Numbered from the stretch's first letter, positions 27,384 to 36,652 are shown. The stretch: 64,000 nucleotides of DNA from Desulfoluna butyratoxydans (GCF_900699765.1 NZ_CAADHO010000001.1:868001-932000); one strand, 5' to 3'. Notes: generated by a model not told the origin, from the sequence alone. A program made the numbers and translations.

Positions 27384-28607
27384 ATGTCATTGGAAAACAG
27401 GTTTGGAGAATTTGCTCTGATTATCAAGCTCATCGGCGGAATCGCCGCCGGTATCATCATCGGCCTTGTGGCAAACGAGGCCTTCATCGAGGTTGTCACC
27501 ACCATCAAATACGTCATCGGGCAGCTGATCTACTACACGGTGCCGCTGATCATCATCGCGTTCATTGCGCCGTCCATCGTCAAGCTCGGAAGCAACGCCA
27601 ACAAAATGCTCGGCACAGGGGTCCTGCTGGCCTACCTCTCCGCCGCAGGGGCGGCCACCATGGCTGCCATGGCGGGCTATCTCATCATCCCGCACCTCTC
27701 CATCGCCACCAGCGTGGAGGGACTCCGGGAGCTGCCCAAGGTGGTCTTCCAGCTCAACATTCCCCCTGTCATGTCGGTGATGACCGCCCTGGTCACCGCC
27801 ATCATGCTGGGCAGCGCCACCATCTGGACCAAGGCCGAGACCTTTGCCAAGCTCATGAACGAATTTGAAGAGATCATGATGCAGGTTGTCCACCGCGTGG
27901 TCATCCCCATTCTTCCGATCTTTATTGCCGCCACCTTTGCCTGCCTTGCCTACGAAGGCAGCCTCACCCGGCAGCTCCCCGTCTTCCTGAAGGTCATCGC
28001 CATCGTGCTGGTGGGGCAGTTTGTATGGCTCACCATCCTCTACCTCATTGCGGGCATGATCTCCGGCAAGAACCCCATTGAGGTGGTCAAGCACTACTCC
28101 CCGGCCTACCTCACGGCCGTGGGCACCATGTCCAGCGCCGCCACCCTTCCCGTGTCCCTCTCCTGCGCTTCCAAGTCCAGCGCCCTCAGCAAAGACACCG
28201 TGGAGTTCATGGTCCCCATGGGTGCCACCATTCACCTGTGCGGCTCCGTGCTCACCGAAACCTTTTTTGCCATGACCATCTCCATGATGCTCTACGGCCA
28301 CCTGCCTTCCGTCAGCGTCATGGCCCTGTTCATCCTGCTCTTCGGTATCTTTGCCATCGGCGCCCCCGGCGTTCCCGGCGGCACGGTGATGGCGTCTTTG
28401 GGGATCGTGGTGGGGGTTCTCCAGTTCGACCCCGCGGGCGTGGCCCTTCTGGTGGCGGTCTTTGCCCTCCAGGACAGCTTCGGCACCGCCTGCAACGTCA
28501 CCGGTGACGGCGCCCTCACCCTGATGCTCGAAGGCCTGTTCAACCGCAACGGCGAGCTCCAGCAGGAGCGCGCCTGCGAAGCAGGGCTCAGCACGGAACT
28601 CAAATAG
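27384..28607 (+). CDS. Dicarboxylate/amino acid:cation symporter (DAACS family)
   Basis: A 407-residue inner-membrane transporter of the GltP/SstT superfamily. About eight TM helices are visible, plus the re-entrant serine-rich hairpin TMSSAATLPVSLSC and the substrate/Na-binding block MVPMGATIHLCGSVLTETF, then GAPGVPGGTVMASLG and DSFGTACNVTGDGALTLM. The family carries glutamate, aspartate, serine/threonine or dicarboxylates with Na+ or H+. Location behind the cysteine desulfidase-like gene suggests import of serine or cysteine. GGAGG precedes the ATG at 27384 at a slightly long distance. Likely the second gene of the sigma-54-driven unit, though a 480-base gap with a REP element separates them. 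Confidence 0.9.
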   Translation: MSLENRFGEFALIIKLIGGIAAGIIIGLVANEAFIEVVTTIKYVIGQLIYYTVPLIIIAFIAPSIVKLGSNANKMLGTGVLLAYLSAAGAATMAAMAGYLIIPHLSIATSVEGLRELPKVVFQLNIPPVMSVMTALVTAIMLGSATIWTKAETFAKLMNEFEEIMMQVVHRVVIPILPIFIAATFACLAYEGSLTRQLPVFLKVIAIVLVGQFVWLTILYLIAGMISGKNPIEVVKHYSPAYLTAVGTMSSAATLPVSLSCASKSSALSKDTVEFMVPMGATIHLCGSVLTETFFAMTISMMLYGHLPSVSVMALFILLFGIFAIGAPGVPGGTVMASLGIVVGVLQFDPAGVALLVAVFALQDSFGTACNVTGDGALTLMLEGLFNRNGELQQERACEAGLSTELK

Positions 28608-28674
28608 CCCCACGGGTTGCCTCCGGCCAAGCTGCCGGGGGCAACAATAAAGGAACCATTCAGCCCAAAGAACA

Positions 28675-28834
28675 GCCCCCGGCGGCCCCGCCGGGGGCCA
28701 ACCTTTTGAAAAATTCAGCAAACAGGTTTTTTTTTGAGGATTCGTGCCTGCAGAGCATAGCCCCTCCCCTTCTTTAATCTTGATTACCGGAACGTTTTTG
28801 CGGAGCTTTTTTCAAAAAGCGCCCCGCCGGAGGC
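28675..28834. mobile_element. MITE-like element, 160 bp
   Basis: Left end GCCCCCGGCGGCC + CCGCCGGGGGCC, then AACCTTTTGA and CAGCAAACAGG. Right end TTTTTGCGGAGCTTTTTTC + AAAAAGCGCCCCGCCGGAGGC, then AACTGAAT. The ends match the 18.99-kb copy and the centre differs. A partial left end also occurs at ~28618-28642. Confidence 0.7.
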
Positions 28835-28881
28835 AACTGAATTTTTAAAAGCGTTGGCCCTGACCTGTTGCCGGTTTCGTC

Positions 28882-28910
28882 TTGACATCCGAGCCCTTCA
28901 GTCATACTAA
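28882..28910 (+). promoter_or_regulatory. Sigma-70 promoter of the amino-acid ABC genes
   Basis: TTGACA (28882-28887), a 17-bp spacer and TACTAA (28905-28910), ~180 bases upstream of the binding-protein start. It gives the ABC genes a promoter separate from the symporter. Confidence 0.6.
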
Positions 28911-29087
28911 ATAAAATTTTGATTTGACTGGACGGATCCATCAAACAGGGGATGTCGCTTCTCATCAACCACGCGACAGATCAAGGGCCCCGCATCAAGG
29001 CCCTTTGCCGAAGGCCCGGCTCACCGGGAGGAGGGCAGCCGCTGGCTTGGGAGCCGTCTCCATATGATAACCAGGAGGAAGACGAAC

Positions 29088-29852
29088 ATGGCACGATTGA
29101 AAAAACTGCTGACCGTCATGGTCATGGCAGGGGTTTGCATGGCAATGGTTTCCACGGCATCCGCCGCGGACAAGAACTGGGCAAAGATCAAGAAATCCGG
29201 CGTTCTCATCGTGGGCACCAGCCCCGACTACCCCCCCTTTGAAAGCGTGGACCCGGCCACCAACAAGATCGTGGGCTTTGACATCGACCTCATCGACGCC
29301 GTTGCCGCCGAGCTGGGCCTCACAACCAAATTCCAGGCCATGGGCTTTGACTCCATCATCATTGCCGTGAAAAACGGGCAGGTGAACCTGGGTATGTCCA
29401 GCTTTTCCGTCACCGAAGAGCGCAAAAAGAGCGTTGACTTCACCATCCCCTACTACAAAAACGGCTCCACGGTCCTCACCAAGGCCGACTCCCCCGTCAA
29501 AACCGAGGAAGACCTGGTGGGCAAGCGTGTTGCCGCCCAGATCGGCTCCACCAGCGCCGAAGCAGCCAAGAAGATCAAGGGCTGCGACGCCCAGATAGTG
29601 GACGACGCCAACATCGCTGTGATGATGATGAAAAACGGCGTAGTTCAGGGCGCTGTCCTGGACGTGGCCATTGCCGAAAACTACGCCAAGAAACCTGAGT
29701 TCACCGTCTTTGAAAAGCCCCTGAGCTACGAAGAGACCGCAGCCATCGTGCGCAAGAACTCCCCTGAGTTCCTGGACGCCCTGAACAAGGCCGTGGAAAA
29801 GCTCGAAGCCGACGGCACCATCGCCAAGCTCCGCAAGAAGTGGGGCGTATAG
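29088..29852 (+). CDS. Amino-acid ABC transporter, periplasmic binding protein
   Basis: A 254-residue extracellular solute-binding protein, family 3. The signal peptide (residues 1-26, ending ASAAD) is not a lipobox. Then come GVLIVGTSPDYPPFESVD, the family signature GFDIDLIDAVAAELG, and MGFDSIIIAVKNGQVN with SFSVTEERKKSVDF. These resemble binding proteins for cystine, glutamine or polar amino acids. The GGAGG upstream supports the ATG at 29088 instead of 29064. A GC-rich hairpin separates it from the permease gene. The specificity cannot be fixed, but the genomic setting favours a sulfur amino acid or serine. Confidence 0.92.
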   Translation: MARLKKLLTVMVMAGVCMAMVSTASAADKNWAKIKKSGVLIVGTSPDYPPFESVDPATNKIVGFDIDLIDAVAAELGLTTKFQAMGFDSIIIAVKNGQVNLGMSSFSVTEERKKSVDFTIPYYKNGSTVLTKADSPVKTEEDLVGKRVAAQIGSTSAEAAKKIKGCDAQIVDDANIAVMMMKNGVVQGAVLDVAIAENYAKKPEFTVFEKPLSYEETAAIVRKNSPEFLDALNKAVEKLEADGTIAKLRKKWGV

Positions 29853-29901
29853 GGATTATGTCCCTGCCTCACGGCCCTCAGCTTTGATCGTAAAACGACG
29901 C

Positions 29902-29929
29902 CACCCCAGCCGGCAGACCGGTTGGGGTG
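29902..29929 (+). terminator. Intercistronic hairpin between binding protein and permease
   Basis: Stem CACCCCAGCCGG (29902-29913) against CCGGTTGGGGTG (29918-29929) with a 4-nt loop and a weak T-rich tail. Such hairpins after binding-protein genes commonly protect that mRNA segment and lower read-through, giving more binding protein than permease. Confidence 0.55.
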
Positions 29930-30096
29930 TTGTCCTTAACAGCACGCACCACAACAGGCCGTTACCGTGACCACCTGAGGGGCCGGAGAAAAACCGCATG
30001 GTTTTTCACGCCGCCCCGCGTCTCAAAGGGCCTGTTCAAAAAACCGTTTGCCCCCGGCAGGCCCGCCGTCGGCAACCCCATAGAAGGATCATCACA

Positions 30097-30774
30097 GTGA
30101 TCGATTTTGCGCTGGTTTGGCAGCACAAGTTATTTTTGCTTAAAGGAGCCGCAGTCACCATCCAGTTGACCTCCGGTGCCCTGATCATCGGCATCATCCT
30201 CGGCTCCCTTGCCGGCATGGGCCGCATCTCCAGAAACCGCCTGATCCGAGCCGTGTCAAGTGTCTATGTATACGTCCTGCGCGGCACCCCCATGCTGCTC
30301 CAGATCTTCTTTATCTACTTCGGTCTGCCCCAGCTCTACCTGGCCATCACCGGAGAACCGATCCTCTTCTCGCCCATCAAGGCAGGCATCACGGCCCTTG
30401 GCATCAACTCTGGCGCCTACGTGGCGGAGATCGTCCGTGCGGGCATCCAGGCCGTCCCCAACGGCCAGATGGAAGCTGCCCGCTCCCTGGGCATGCCCCA
30501 CGGCCGGGCCATGAGGGACGTCATCCTGCCCCAGGCCTTCCGCAAAATCATTCCCCCCTTGTGCAACGAGTTCATCGTCCTTTTGAAGGACTCCTCCCTG
30601 GTCTCCGTCATCGGGGCCGGTGAGCTGATGTACTCAGCCAAGGTCATGGGCGCACGGTACTACGACTACGTCCAGTTCCTCTTCGGCGCCGGTGTGGTCT
30701 ATCTCTTCCTGACCTTCATCATCTCCCAGGCCCTGGCCGCCCTGGAGAGAAAACTCGGCGTCATGGACAAGTAA
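30097..30774 (+). CDS. Amino-acid ABC transporter permease (HisM/GlnP type)
   Basis: A 225-residue inner-membrane permease. It starts at GTG 30097 with AGAAGGA upstream; an upstream open frame lacks family sequence. Seen: five hydrophobic segments, the early YVYVLRGTPMLLQIFFIYFG block of the polar-amino-acid family, and the EAA loop EAARSLGMPHGRAMRDVILPQA that docks the ATPase. The partner ATPase is not encoded next to it: the following gene is an Ada/AlkA repair protein. It must therefore use an ATPase from elsewhere. Confidence 0.92.
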   Translation: MIDFALVWQHKLFLLKGAAVTIQLTSGALIIGIILGSLAGMGRISRNRLIRAVSSVYVYVLRGTPMLLQIFFIYFGLPQLYLAITGEPILFSPIKAGITALGINSGAYVAEIVRAGIQAVPNGQMEAARSLGMPHGRAMRDVILPQAFRKIIPPLCNEFIVLLKDSSLVSVIGAGELMYSAKVMGARYYDYVQFLFGAGVVYLFLTFIISQALAALERKLGVMDK

Positions 30775-31041
30775 CACCTCGCCTCCCCGTTTTTCTGCGA
30801 AGAAAGGCTCGCCACAGCGGCTTTCGCTGCTCCGCCCACGGTTATGACGGCCCGGCGGAGCGGCAGCGCCCAACACACCGCACCTCCCCTGCCCATCAAA
30901 AAAATGCCATCTCCGAAAACCGCTTGCCAGGATTCCGGCAGGAACGTTATCCATACAGGAAAGAGGTCACGGGTCGTTTTTTCGGATCATCACCCGTGGT
31001 CTCCTGGGGCACGCCGCACCACCTTTTCGGGCAAAGAGACC

Positions 31042-32499
31042 ATGATGCAGCACGAATACAGCCAGGCCAGAATAGCCAAGGACAGGAACTACGACGGCAG
31101 GTTCTTCTTCGGGGTGAAAACCACGGGGATCTTCTGCAGGCCTTCGTGCCCGTCTCCTGTGGCCAAAGAGGAGAACGTCCGCTACTTCAAGACACTCTTC
31201 GAAGCGTTGAAAGAAGGGTTCCGGCCCTGCTACCGATGCAGGCCGGACCTTGAAACAGACTACACCAACGGAAACATCCGGGGGGCATTCCTGGTGAAAG
31301 AGGCCCTGGAAAAAATATACGGAGGGTTCCTCTACGACCACAGCATAGGGGAGCTGGCAGAAGAGGTGGGGGTGTCGGACCGCCACCTGCGACAGCTCTT
31401 TCAGGACAACCTGGGCGCCCAGCCCGGGGCCGTGGCCCGTTACCACAAGGCCCTGTTCGCCAAAAAACTCCTGGTCTACTCCGATCAGAGCGTCACGGAC
31501 ATCGCCTATGCCTCAGGCTTCGGCTCCATTCGCCAGTTCAACGAGGTCTTTAAAAAGGCCTTCGGGAAAACGCCCACCCAGGTTCGCCGGGAAGAGGGGG
31601 CACCGGAAGAGAAGACCGGAGGCCGCACCCTGCTGAAACTCCCCTGCCGACAGCCCTTTGATTTCAAGCAAACCCTCTCCTTTCTGGCCCCGCGGGCCAT
31701 CGCCGGGGTGGAGGTGGTCACCTCGGAGAGCTACAGCCGCACCTTCCGAACCGGCACAGCCCGGGGGTATTTCACCGTCACCGAGGACCCGGGAACATCG
31801 TCCATTGAGCTCCACATCAGATGTGACGACATCCGCTGCTGCATGGAAATCCACAACCGGGTCCGCAGGATGTTCGACCTGGACACCGACTTTTCCCGGA
31901 TCAACCACCTCCTTGCAGCGGACACCATCCTGAGCCGGGGCATGAAAAACGGCCACGTGCCCCGCCTGCCCGTGGCCTTTGAACCCTTTGAATTCGTTGT
32001 CCGCGCCATCCTGGGCCAGCAGATCACGGTAAAGGCCGCCACCACCCTGGCCGGACGTATCGCTGATAAGGCGGACAGGCGCACCGACCCTGATTATCCG
32101 GAGGGCCTAAACCGTTACTTCCCCGACGTCGAAGAGCTCTCGCACCTCGACCTCTCCGGCATCGGCCTCACCCAGACCCGACAGGCCACCTTGCAAACCG
32201 CGGTTCGGGCCGTTCTGGACGGGACCGTCAAACTCACCCCCAACCAGCCCTTCGACGCCTTTCACAGGGACTTTTCCGCCCTCAAGGGCATCGGAGACTG
32301 GACCGTCCACTACGTGGCCATGCGGGGACTGGGCATGAAAGACTGCTTTCCGGCCACGGACTTAGGGGTCATCAAGGCCCTGACCCAAGGCAACAAACCA
32401 TCGACCAAAACGATCCTGGCCATGGCCGAAGCCTGGCGCCCTTACCGGAGCTATGCAACCCTGTGCCTGTGGCATATCGACAAAGGAGAGGAAGCATGA
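31042..32499 (+). CDS. Ada-type methyl sensor fused to AlkA-type DNA glycosylase
   Basis: A 485-residue fusion for repair of alkylated DNA. The N-terminal Ada zinc domain has Cys32, Cys36, Cys63 and Cys66 (FCRPSCPSP, CYRCRP), where the first Cys is the methyl-phosphotriester acceptor. An AraC-type HTH (IGELAEEVGVSDRHLRQLF, then VTDIAYASGFGSIRQFNEVF) follows, then an AlkA N-domain and an HhH-GPD glycosylase domain (LKGIGDWTVHYVAMRGLG, with catalytic Asp near 438 in FPATDLGV). The ribosome site is weak; 31042 fits the usual family start. The ogt gene overlaps its stop, making a two-gene adaptive-response operon. Confidence 0.92.
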   Translation: MMQHEYSQARIAKDRNYDGRFFFGVKTTGIFCRPSCPSPVAKEENVRYFKTLFEALKEGFRPCYRCRPDLETDYTNGNIRGAFLVKEALEKIYGGFLYDHSIGELAEEVGVSDRHLRQLFQDNLGAQPGAVARYHKALFAKKLLVYSDQSVTDIAYASGFGSIRQFNEVFKKAFGKTPTQVRREEGAPEEKTGGRTLLKLPCRQPFDFKQTLSFLAPRAIAGVEVVTSESYSRTFRTGTARGYFTVTEDPGTSSIELHIRCDDIRCCMEIHNRVRRMFDLDTDFSRINHLLAADTILSRGMKNGHVPRLPVAFEPFEFVVRAILGQQITVKAATTLAGRIADKADRRTDPDYPEGLNRYFPDVEELSHLDLSGIGLTQTRQATLQTAVRAVLDGTVKLTPNQPFDAFHRDFSALKGIGDWTVHYVAMRGLGMKDCFPATDLGVIKALTQGNKPSTKTILAMAEAWRPYRSYATLCLWHIDKGEEA

Positions 32500-32984
32500 C
32501 CTTTTACACACAATTCCAGGCCCCCTTCTGTGACGTGATCCTTGCAGGGGATGACCAGGGCATCTCCCACCTTCACCTCTGCACGGGGGAAGGCAAGCGG
32601 GTCTTTGAGATTTCATCGGAGTGGGTGCGAAACGACGCCTTCTTTGAAGACGCCGTGGGGCAGGTGCGGGAGTACATGGAAGGAAAAAGGGATCACTTTG
32701 ACCTGAAGCTCAACCCCTCGGGAACGGAGTTCCAGAAAAAAGTGTGGCAGGAGCTCACGGCCATTCCCTTTGGGGAGCTCAGGACCTACGGAGACATTGC
32801 CAGCAACCTGGGCAACGAAAAGGCCTGCCGGGCCGTGGGCATGGCCAACAGCAAGAACCCCATCCCCCTCATCGTGCCCTGCCACCGGGTGGTGGGAGCA
32901 GGCGGCAAGCTCACGGGCTTTGCCCATGGCCTGGCCATCAAGGAGAAGCTCATCCGGCTGGAACAGGGTAAAACCCCATCGTAG
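32496..32984 (+). CDS. ogt: Methylated-DNA--protein-cysteine methyltransferase
   Basis: A 162-residue suicide alkyltransferase that repairs O6-methylguanine. The active-site motif IPLIVPCHRVVGAGG lies near residue 128, and TYGDIASNLGNEKACRAVGMANSKNP gives the DNA-binding HTH/Arg-finger region. Its ATG overlaps the Ada/AlkA stop (ATGA), so translation is coupled and both are probably induced together by the Ada HTH domain. Length and domain order are those of a normal single-chain Ogt. Confidence 0.95.
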   Translation: MTFYTQFQAPFCDVILAGDDQGISHLHLCTGEGKRVFEISSEWVRNDAFFEDAVGQVREYMEGKRDHFDLKLNPSGTEFQKKVWQELTAIPFGELRTYGDIASNLGNEKACRAVGMANSKNPIPLIVPCHRVVGAGGKLTGFAHGLAIKEKLIRLEQGKTPS

Positions 32985-32993
32985 GGATAGAAC

Positions 32994-33021
32994 GCCCCCG
33001 GCAAGGCCGCCGGAGGCTTTT
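32994..33021 (+). terminator. Hairpin after ogt, derived from a repeat end
   Basis: GCCCCCGGC (32994-33002) pairs with GCCGGAGGC (one mismatch) and is followed by TTTT. The sequence is the same GCCNCCGGC/GCCGGAGGC end pair found in the MITE-like elements, collapsed into a terminator-like hairpin. Confidence 0.5.
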
Positions 33022-33056
33022 ATTAAGCGGAACCGTTACAAAAAGGAAACACCACC

Positions 33057-33401
33057 ATGTATGCCGTCATGTTTGAAGTGACCCCAAAGGCGGAAGGCAA
33101 AGCCGAGTACCTTAAAATCGCCGCGGAAATCAGGGGATTCCTCGAAAGCCGACGTGGCTTTATCTCCATTGAACGGTTCGCCAGCCTCAACGAGGAGGGA
33201 AAACTCCTGAGCCTCTCTTTCTGGGAATCCGAGGCCGCCATCGAGGCCTGGCGCACCATGCTGGACCACCGAACAGCTCAGAAAACGGGCAAAGAGTCCC
33301 TCTTCACCTCCTACCGCATCCGCGTGGCCAAGGTTGTTCGGGACTACACCCACGATAAACGGGATCAGGCCCCGACGGATTCGAACCACGCCCTTTTGTA
33401 A
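33057..33401 (+). CDS. Antibiotic-biosynthesis-monooxygenase (ABM) domain protein
   Basis: A 114-residue ferredoxin-like alpha/beta protein, start after AAAGGAA. The MYAVMFEVTPKAEGKAEYL first strand/helix, GFISIERFASLNEEGKLLSLSFWESEAAIEAWR and HRTAQ pattern match the ABM/YgiN-type family. Members act as small cofactor-free monooxygenases or heme-degrading or quinol-oxidising enzymes. No pathway genes adjoin it, so the substrate is unknown. A repeat-derived hairpin separates it from ogt, so it may be transcribed independently. Confidence 0.82.
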   Translation: MYAVMFEVTPKAEGKAEYLKIAAEIRGFLESRRGFISIERFASLNEEGKLLSLSFWESEAAIEAWRTMLDHRTAQKTGKESLFTSYRIRVAKVVRDYTHDKRDQAPTDSNHALL

Positions 33402-33491
33402 CCCGAGTTGAGCCTGTGGGACCGGGCAAGCGCGATCACACGAGTGACGGGGGCATGACGAGCCGACACGACCGGTGGGGTTGAAAGCGAT

Positions 33492-33842
33492 CTAAAGCTG
33501 CTGCTTGATCTCCTTGATCACTCCCATGTCCACGTGCTCTCCAAAGGCAAGGGTGGCGGAATGAAGGGCCAGGGCCACAAGGATGCCCGTGAACATGAGG
33601 CCCGTCAGGGCAATGAGCACGGACAGAACCCGAGAGCCCTTTCTGACGGGGCGCATATCGCCGTACCCCACGGTTGTGGCCGTGATGAACGTCCAGTAAA
33701 GGGTGTCGAACCGGGCCCATTTTTCAAGGCGACCCACCCACTGCCCCAGCGCCACGATCACAAGGAGCAAGAACACCATCAGGGGGGCTGCAAGGTAAAG
33801 GGCCCAGAACAAAAACCGAATAAACGTCAGGGTAAAGTCCAT
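33492..33842 (-). CDS. Two-TM potassium-channel family protein
   Basis: A 116-residue membrane protein with the K+-selectivity filter TVGYGD (residues 57-62) between two helices (about 5-31 and 73-96). It therefore has the pore-only 2TM architecture without a visible RCK or sensor domain. The ATG at 33842 has AAGG nine bases upstream; the ORF-only extension to 33881 lacks one. It probably assembles as a tetramer in the inner membrane. A regulatory domain may come from another protein, but no RCK gene adjoins it. Confidence 0.85.
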   Translation of the reverse strand: MDFTLTFIRFLFWALYLAAPLMVFLLLVIVALGQWVGRLEKWARFDTLYWTFITATTVGYGDMRPVRKGSRVLSVLIALTGLMFTGILVALALHSATLAFGEHVDMGVIKEIKQQL

Positions 33843-33956
33843 TATCACGCACCTTGGATGAGGGTCATCGGCCCGGTACATCTTCCGTATGAGATGTCAT
33901 ACGAAAGATGTAATCATTGTTCAACCCTAAAAACGACACAGCAAGAACGATCCGGT

Positions 33957-34505
33957 TCAGCAGTATTGCAGGTAGTGCTCGATCTTGAGCCGGAGCCTCT
34001 CGGCCAGGGTGACGTTGGCCGTTCCCAAGGAGCCCAGGATCATTTCGGCCTCCTGACGGTAGGCCTCGATTTTCTCCCGGTCCCAGTGGGCGGGTGGTGG
34101 CTGGAGGTTGGTGATGCGATCGGCGAGCTTGACCATCCAGACCTCTTCGGGCTGCTGCCGGATACGGGCGAGGCTGTCAGCCATCTGCGCCTGCTTGCTG
34201 CCAAGGGTTTTGTCCTTGGAAAGGGCCTTTACCCCTCGGGCCACCTCAAGCCCGAAACACTCGGCCACGGTGTCAAAGGAGGTCTCCGTGTCTTCGAGGG
34301 TGTCGTGCAACAGCGCGCAAAGCACGGCAAGATCCGGGTTGTCGGTACAGGCGGGATCATCCGTGATGGCGGCCATCACCTCCATGGAGACCGTCCCCAC
34401 ATGATTGATATACGCGATCTCGGTACCGGGCATGGTCTGCCCGTTGTGAGCCCTGGATGCAAAATTCCAGGCGGCAAGGACAAGGTCCTGATTCCAGACA
34501 GTCAT
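33957..34505 (-). CDS. HD-domain phosphohydrolase, SpoT/MESH1-like
   Basis: A 182-residue metal-dependent phosphohydrolase. The HD motifs are visible: HNGQ around His20, INHV (His35), LLHDTLEDT (His67-Asp68) and KLADRITNL further on. This pattern resembles the hydrolase half of RelA/SpoT and the small MESH1-type ppGpp/NADPH phosphohydrolases; synthetase and regulatory domains are absent. The ATG at 34505 follows AAGGA. A YciI-like gene ends 25 bases upstream on the same strand, suggesting an operon. Activity on (p)ppGpp is an inference from the motifs. Confidence 0.82.
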   Translation of the reverse strand: MTVWNQDLVLAAWNFASRAHNGQTMPGTEIAYINHVGTVSMEVMAAITDDPACTDNPDLAVLCALLHDTLEDTETSFDTVAECFGLEVARGVKALSKDKTLGSKQAQMADSLARIRQQPEEVWMVKLADRITNLQPPPAHWDREKIEAYRQEAEMILGSLGTANVTLAERLRLKIEHYLQYC

Positions 34506-34530
34506 GGGTAACATCCTTGGAAAAAAGCGG

Positions 34531-34821
34531 TTAATTGGGCAAGAGGCACTCGAAACCCTTGGCTGCCATGGAGGGGACAAACTCCGTCACATCATAGCGC
34601 GCCACGCCCTCTTTGCAGAAGGGGTCTTCGGCCAGCACCGCGTCCAGGGCGTCCCTGGAAGGCATGTCCGCAAGGATCACCCCACCGGTACGGGGTACCT
34701 TGCGACCGGAGGCGATAAAACAGCCCTTTTCGTACTGCTCTTTCAGGTAAACGACATGGGCCTCAAGGTTCGCGTCCACTTTATCCATTTCGCATACATA
34801 GGTGAGGGAAACAATATACAT
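34531..34821 (-). CDS. YciI-like protein
   Basis: A 96-residue YciI/DGPF-type ferredoxin-like protein: MYIVSLTYV at the start, then [31 protein letters not shown] and [16 protein letters not shown]. The conserved His and the ED/DP pair of the family's putative active site are present. The function of stand-alone YciI proteins is unclear; some have dehalogenase-like activity. AAGGA precedes the ATG at 34821. It lies directly in front of the HD hydrolase gene and is likely cotranscribed. Confidence 0.85.
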   Translation of the reverse strand: MYIVSLTYVCEMDKVDANLEAHVVYLKEQYEKGCFIASGRKVPRTGGVILADMPSRDALDAVLAEDPFCKEGVARYDVTEFVPSMAAKGFECLLPN

Positions 34822-35023
34822 GCGTCGTCCTTTGCATCTTGATCGAATCATACATACGGGGATGGCCTGGGTCTGGGGGCCTCTCCCCCTTCATCCGAGG
34901 AGCCCCGAAGGCCCCCGGATCACAACGGCCCAAGGGAACCACAGACAATGAAAAGCTTCAAGGATTTCCTTGCACAGCCACAGGGGCTGCCCAGCCGGGC
35001 GAGCCCCGCATCACACGGAGACA

Positions 35024-36652
35024 TTACAGGCGAAACTGCCCCACGGCGGTCTCCAGCTCTTCGGAGAGGCTGTTGAGGGTGGAGGCCTCCGAGGCCACCT
35101 TGGAGCTTCCCTCGCCGAGGCCCGTGGTCTCCCGGTTCAGCTCGGTGATGTCATGGGCCACGCTGCCCACGGCCACGGAGGTGTCCGCGATGTTGGCCGC
35201 CACCTCCTGGATGCCCAGGGAAGCCTGCCCGATGTTCTCGGAAATTTCACGGGTGGTGACGGACTGTTCTTCCACGGCAGCAGAGATTCCCCCCACCACC
35301 TCGTTGATGCCGTGGACCACCTCGTTGATACCCGTCACCTCGCTGACCGCATCCCGGGTGGCGTCCTGGATCATGGTGACCTGGGTACGGATGTCACCGG
35401 TGGCTTCGGCGGTCTGGCGGGCCAGCTCCTTGATTTCGTTGGCCACCACGGCAAATCCCCGGCCCGCGTCACCGGCCCGGGCCGCCTCAATGGTGGCATT
35501 GAGGGCCAGCAGGTTGGTCTGCTCGGAGATCTCGGTGATGGCCTCGGTGACGTGGCCGATCTCCCTGGCCGCCTCGCCCAGGGAGGCGATGCGGGTGGCC
35601 GAGGACTCGGCCTGGTCCACGGCCTGAGCGGTGATCTCCGTTGCCTTGCCCGTGCTCCCGGCGATCTCGCCGATGGTTTCCATCATCTGCTCGGCGGACT
35701 CGGCCACAATGCCCACGTTGGTGGAGGCCTCTTCAATGGCGGCGGCCACGGTGTTCATGTTGCCGCTCATCTGCTCGGCGGAGGCCGCCACGGACTGGGA
35801 CTTTCCCACGATGGAGGAGAGGTTCACGGTCATGCTTCCCGACAGGGTGCTCAGCTCACCGGAGGAGACAAACAGGGTTTTTGAGTTGTCCACAACCCCC
35901 TGGAGCATGGCCTTCATCTCTCCGGCCATGGTGTCGAGGCTGCCGCCGATGCGGCCGAGTTCGTCGCTTCCGTCGATGCCGGAGGTGGCGTTTAAATCAC
36001 CGGACCCCAGGCGACGGGCGAACTTCTCCACCCGGGCAAGGCGGGTCAGCAGCCCAAAGGTCATGCGGATGCCCAGGAGCATGACCAGTAAGCCCACGGC
36101 CACGCCGCCGATCTGGAGGCTGTAGAGCAGGGAGAGCTTTTTCTCGGAGGCCTTCTGCATCAGGAGCACGGCCTTGTTCATCTCCCCCAGAAGGGAAAGG
36201 TTGTTGGCCTGGACCCAGGCCAGGCTGTCTGCGGCCCCTGCCCCGCCCGAGACAATGGTCTCAAGGTGTCCGTAGAAGCGCTTCCACAGACCCGAGACCC
36301 TCTCCAGCTGCGCCCGCACCTCTCCTCCGGCCGCAGGGCAGTGCCGGTAAGCCGTGGTCTTCAGATTCAGGGTCAAGGGGGCGTTGCCGGAGTCGGTGAG
36401 GGCCTTCAGGGTCAGATCGAACACCTTGGCCGTATTGCGGATGGTGGCTGCCGAGGAGGCATCGGGGGAGGCGGTGTAATGAAGGATCTCTTTGGTCATC
36501 TTCTGGGTCAGCATGCGCTGCCTGCCCGCCAGGTTGATGACCAGGCCGTCGTCCTTCATGCGGCCGGACACCACCACGGTGGAACAGAACATAAACACGA
36601 CAATCACCGAAAATCCTACCATCAAAAGCGTCTGCCTGACCTTGATACTCAT
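35024..36652 (-). CDS. Methyl-accepting chemotaxis protein with PilJ-type sensor
   Basis: A 542-residue chemoreceptor. TM1 (about 8-28) is followed by a periplasmic helical domain with the P-box-like motif [19 protein letters not shown] typical of PilJ/NarX-type sensors. TM2 (about 176-198), a HAMP segment and the signalling hairpin follow. The hairpin tip [39 protein letters not shown] is fully conserved. There is no C-terminal CheR-binding pentapeptide. By analogy with the P-box it may sense nitrate/nitrite or another small anion, but this is not certain. It stands alone. Confidence 0.93.
   Translation of the reverse strand: MSIKVRQTLLMVGFSVIVVFMFCSTVVVSGRMKDDGLVINLAGRQRMLTQKMTKEILHYTASPDASSAATIRNTAKVFDLTLKALTDSGNAPLTLNLKTTAYRHCPAAGGEVRAQLERVSGLWKRFYGHLETIVSGGAGAADSLAWVQANNLSLLGEMNKAVLLMQKASEKKLSLLYSLQIGGVAVGLLVMLLGIRMTFGLLTRLARVEKFARRLGSGDLNATSGIDGSDELGRIGGSLDTMAGEMKAMLQGVVDNSKTLFVSSGELSTLSGSMTVNLSSIVGKSQSVAASAEQMSGNMNTVAAAIEEASTNVGIVAESAEQMMETIGEIAGSTGKATEITAQAVDQAESSATRIASLGEAAREIGHVTEAITEISEQTNLLALNATIEAARAGDAGRGFAVVANEIKELARQTAEATGDIRTQVTMIQDATRDAVSEVTGINEVVHGINEVVGGISAAVEEQSVTTREISENIGQASLGIQEVAANIADTSVAVGSVAHDITELNRETTGLGEGSSKVASEASTLNSLSEELETAVGQFRL

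Noticed and set aside
27387..28721. 444-codon minus-strand frame across the symporter gene
   Set aside because: Shadow of the DAACS gene, which has clear family motifs on the plus strand; composition is Gly/His/Asp-rich and unlike a real protein.
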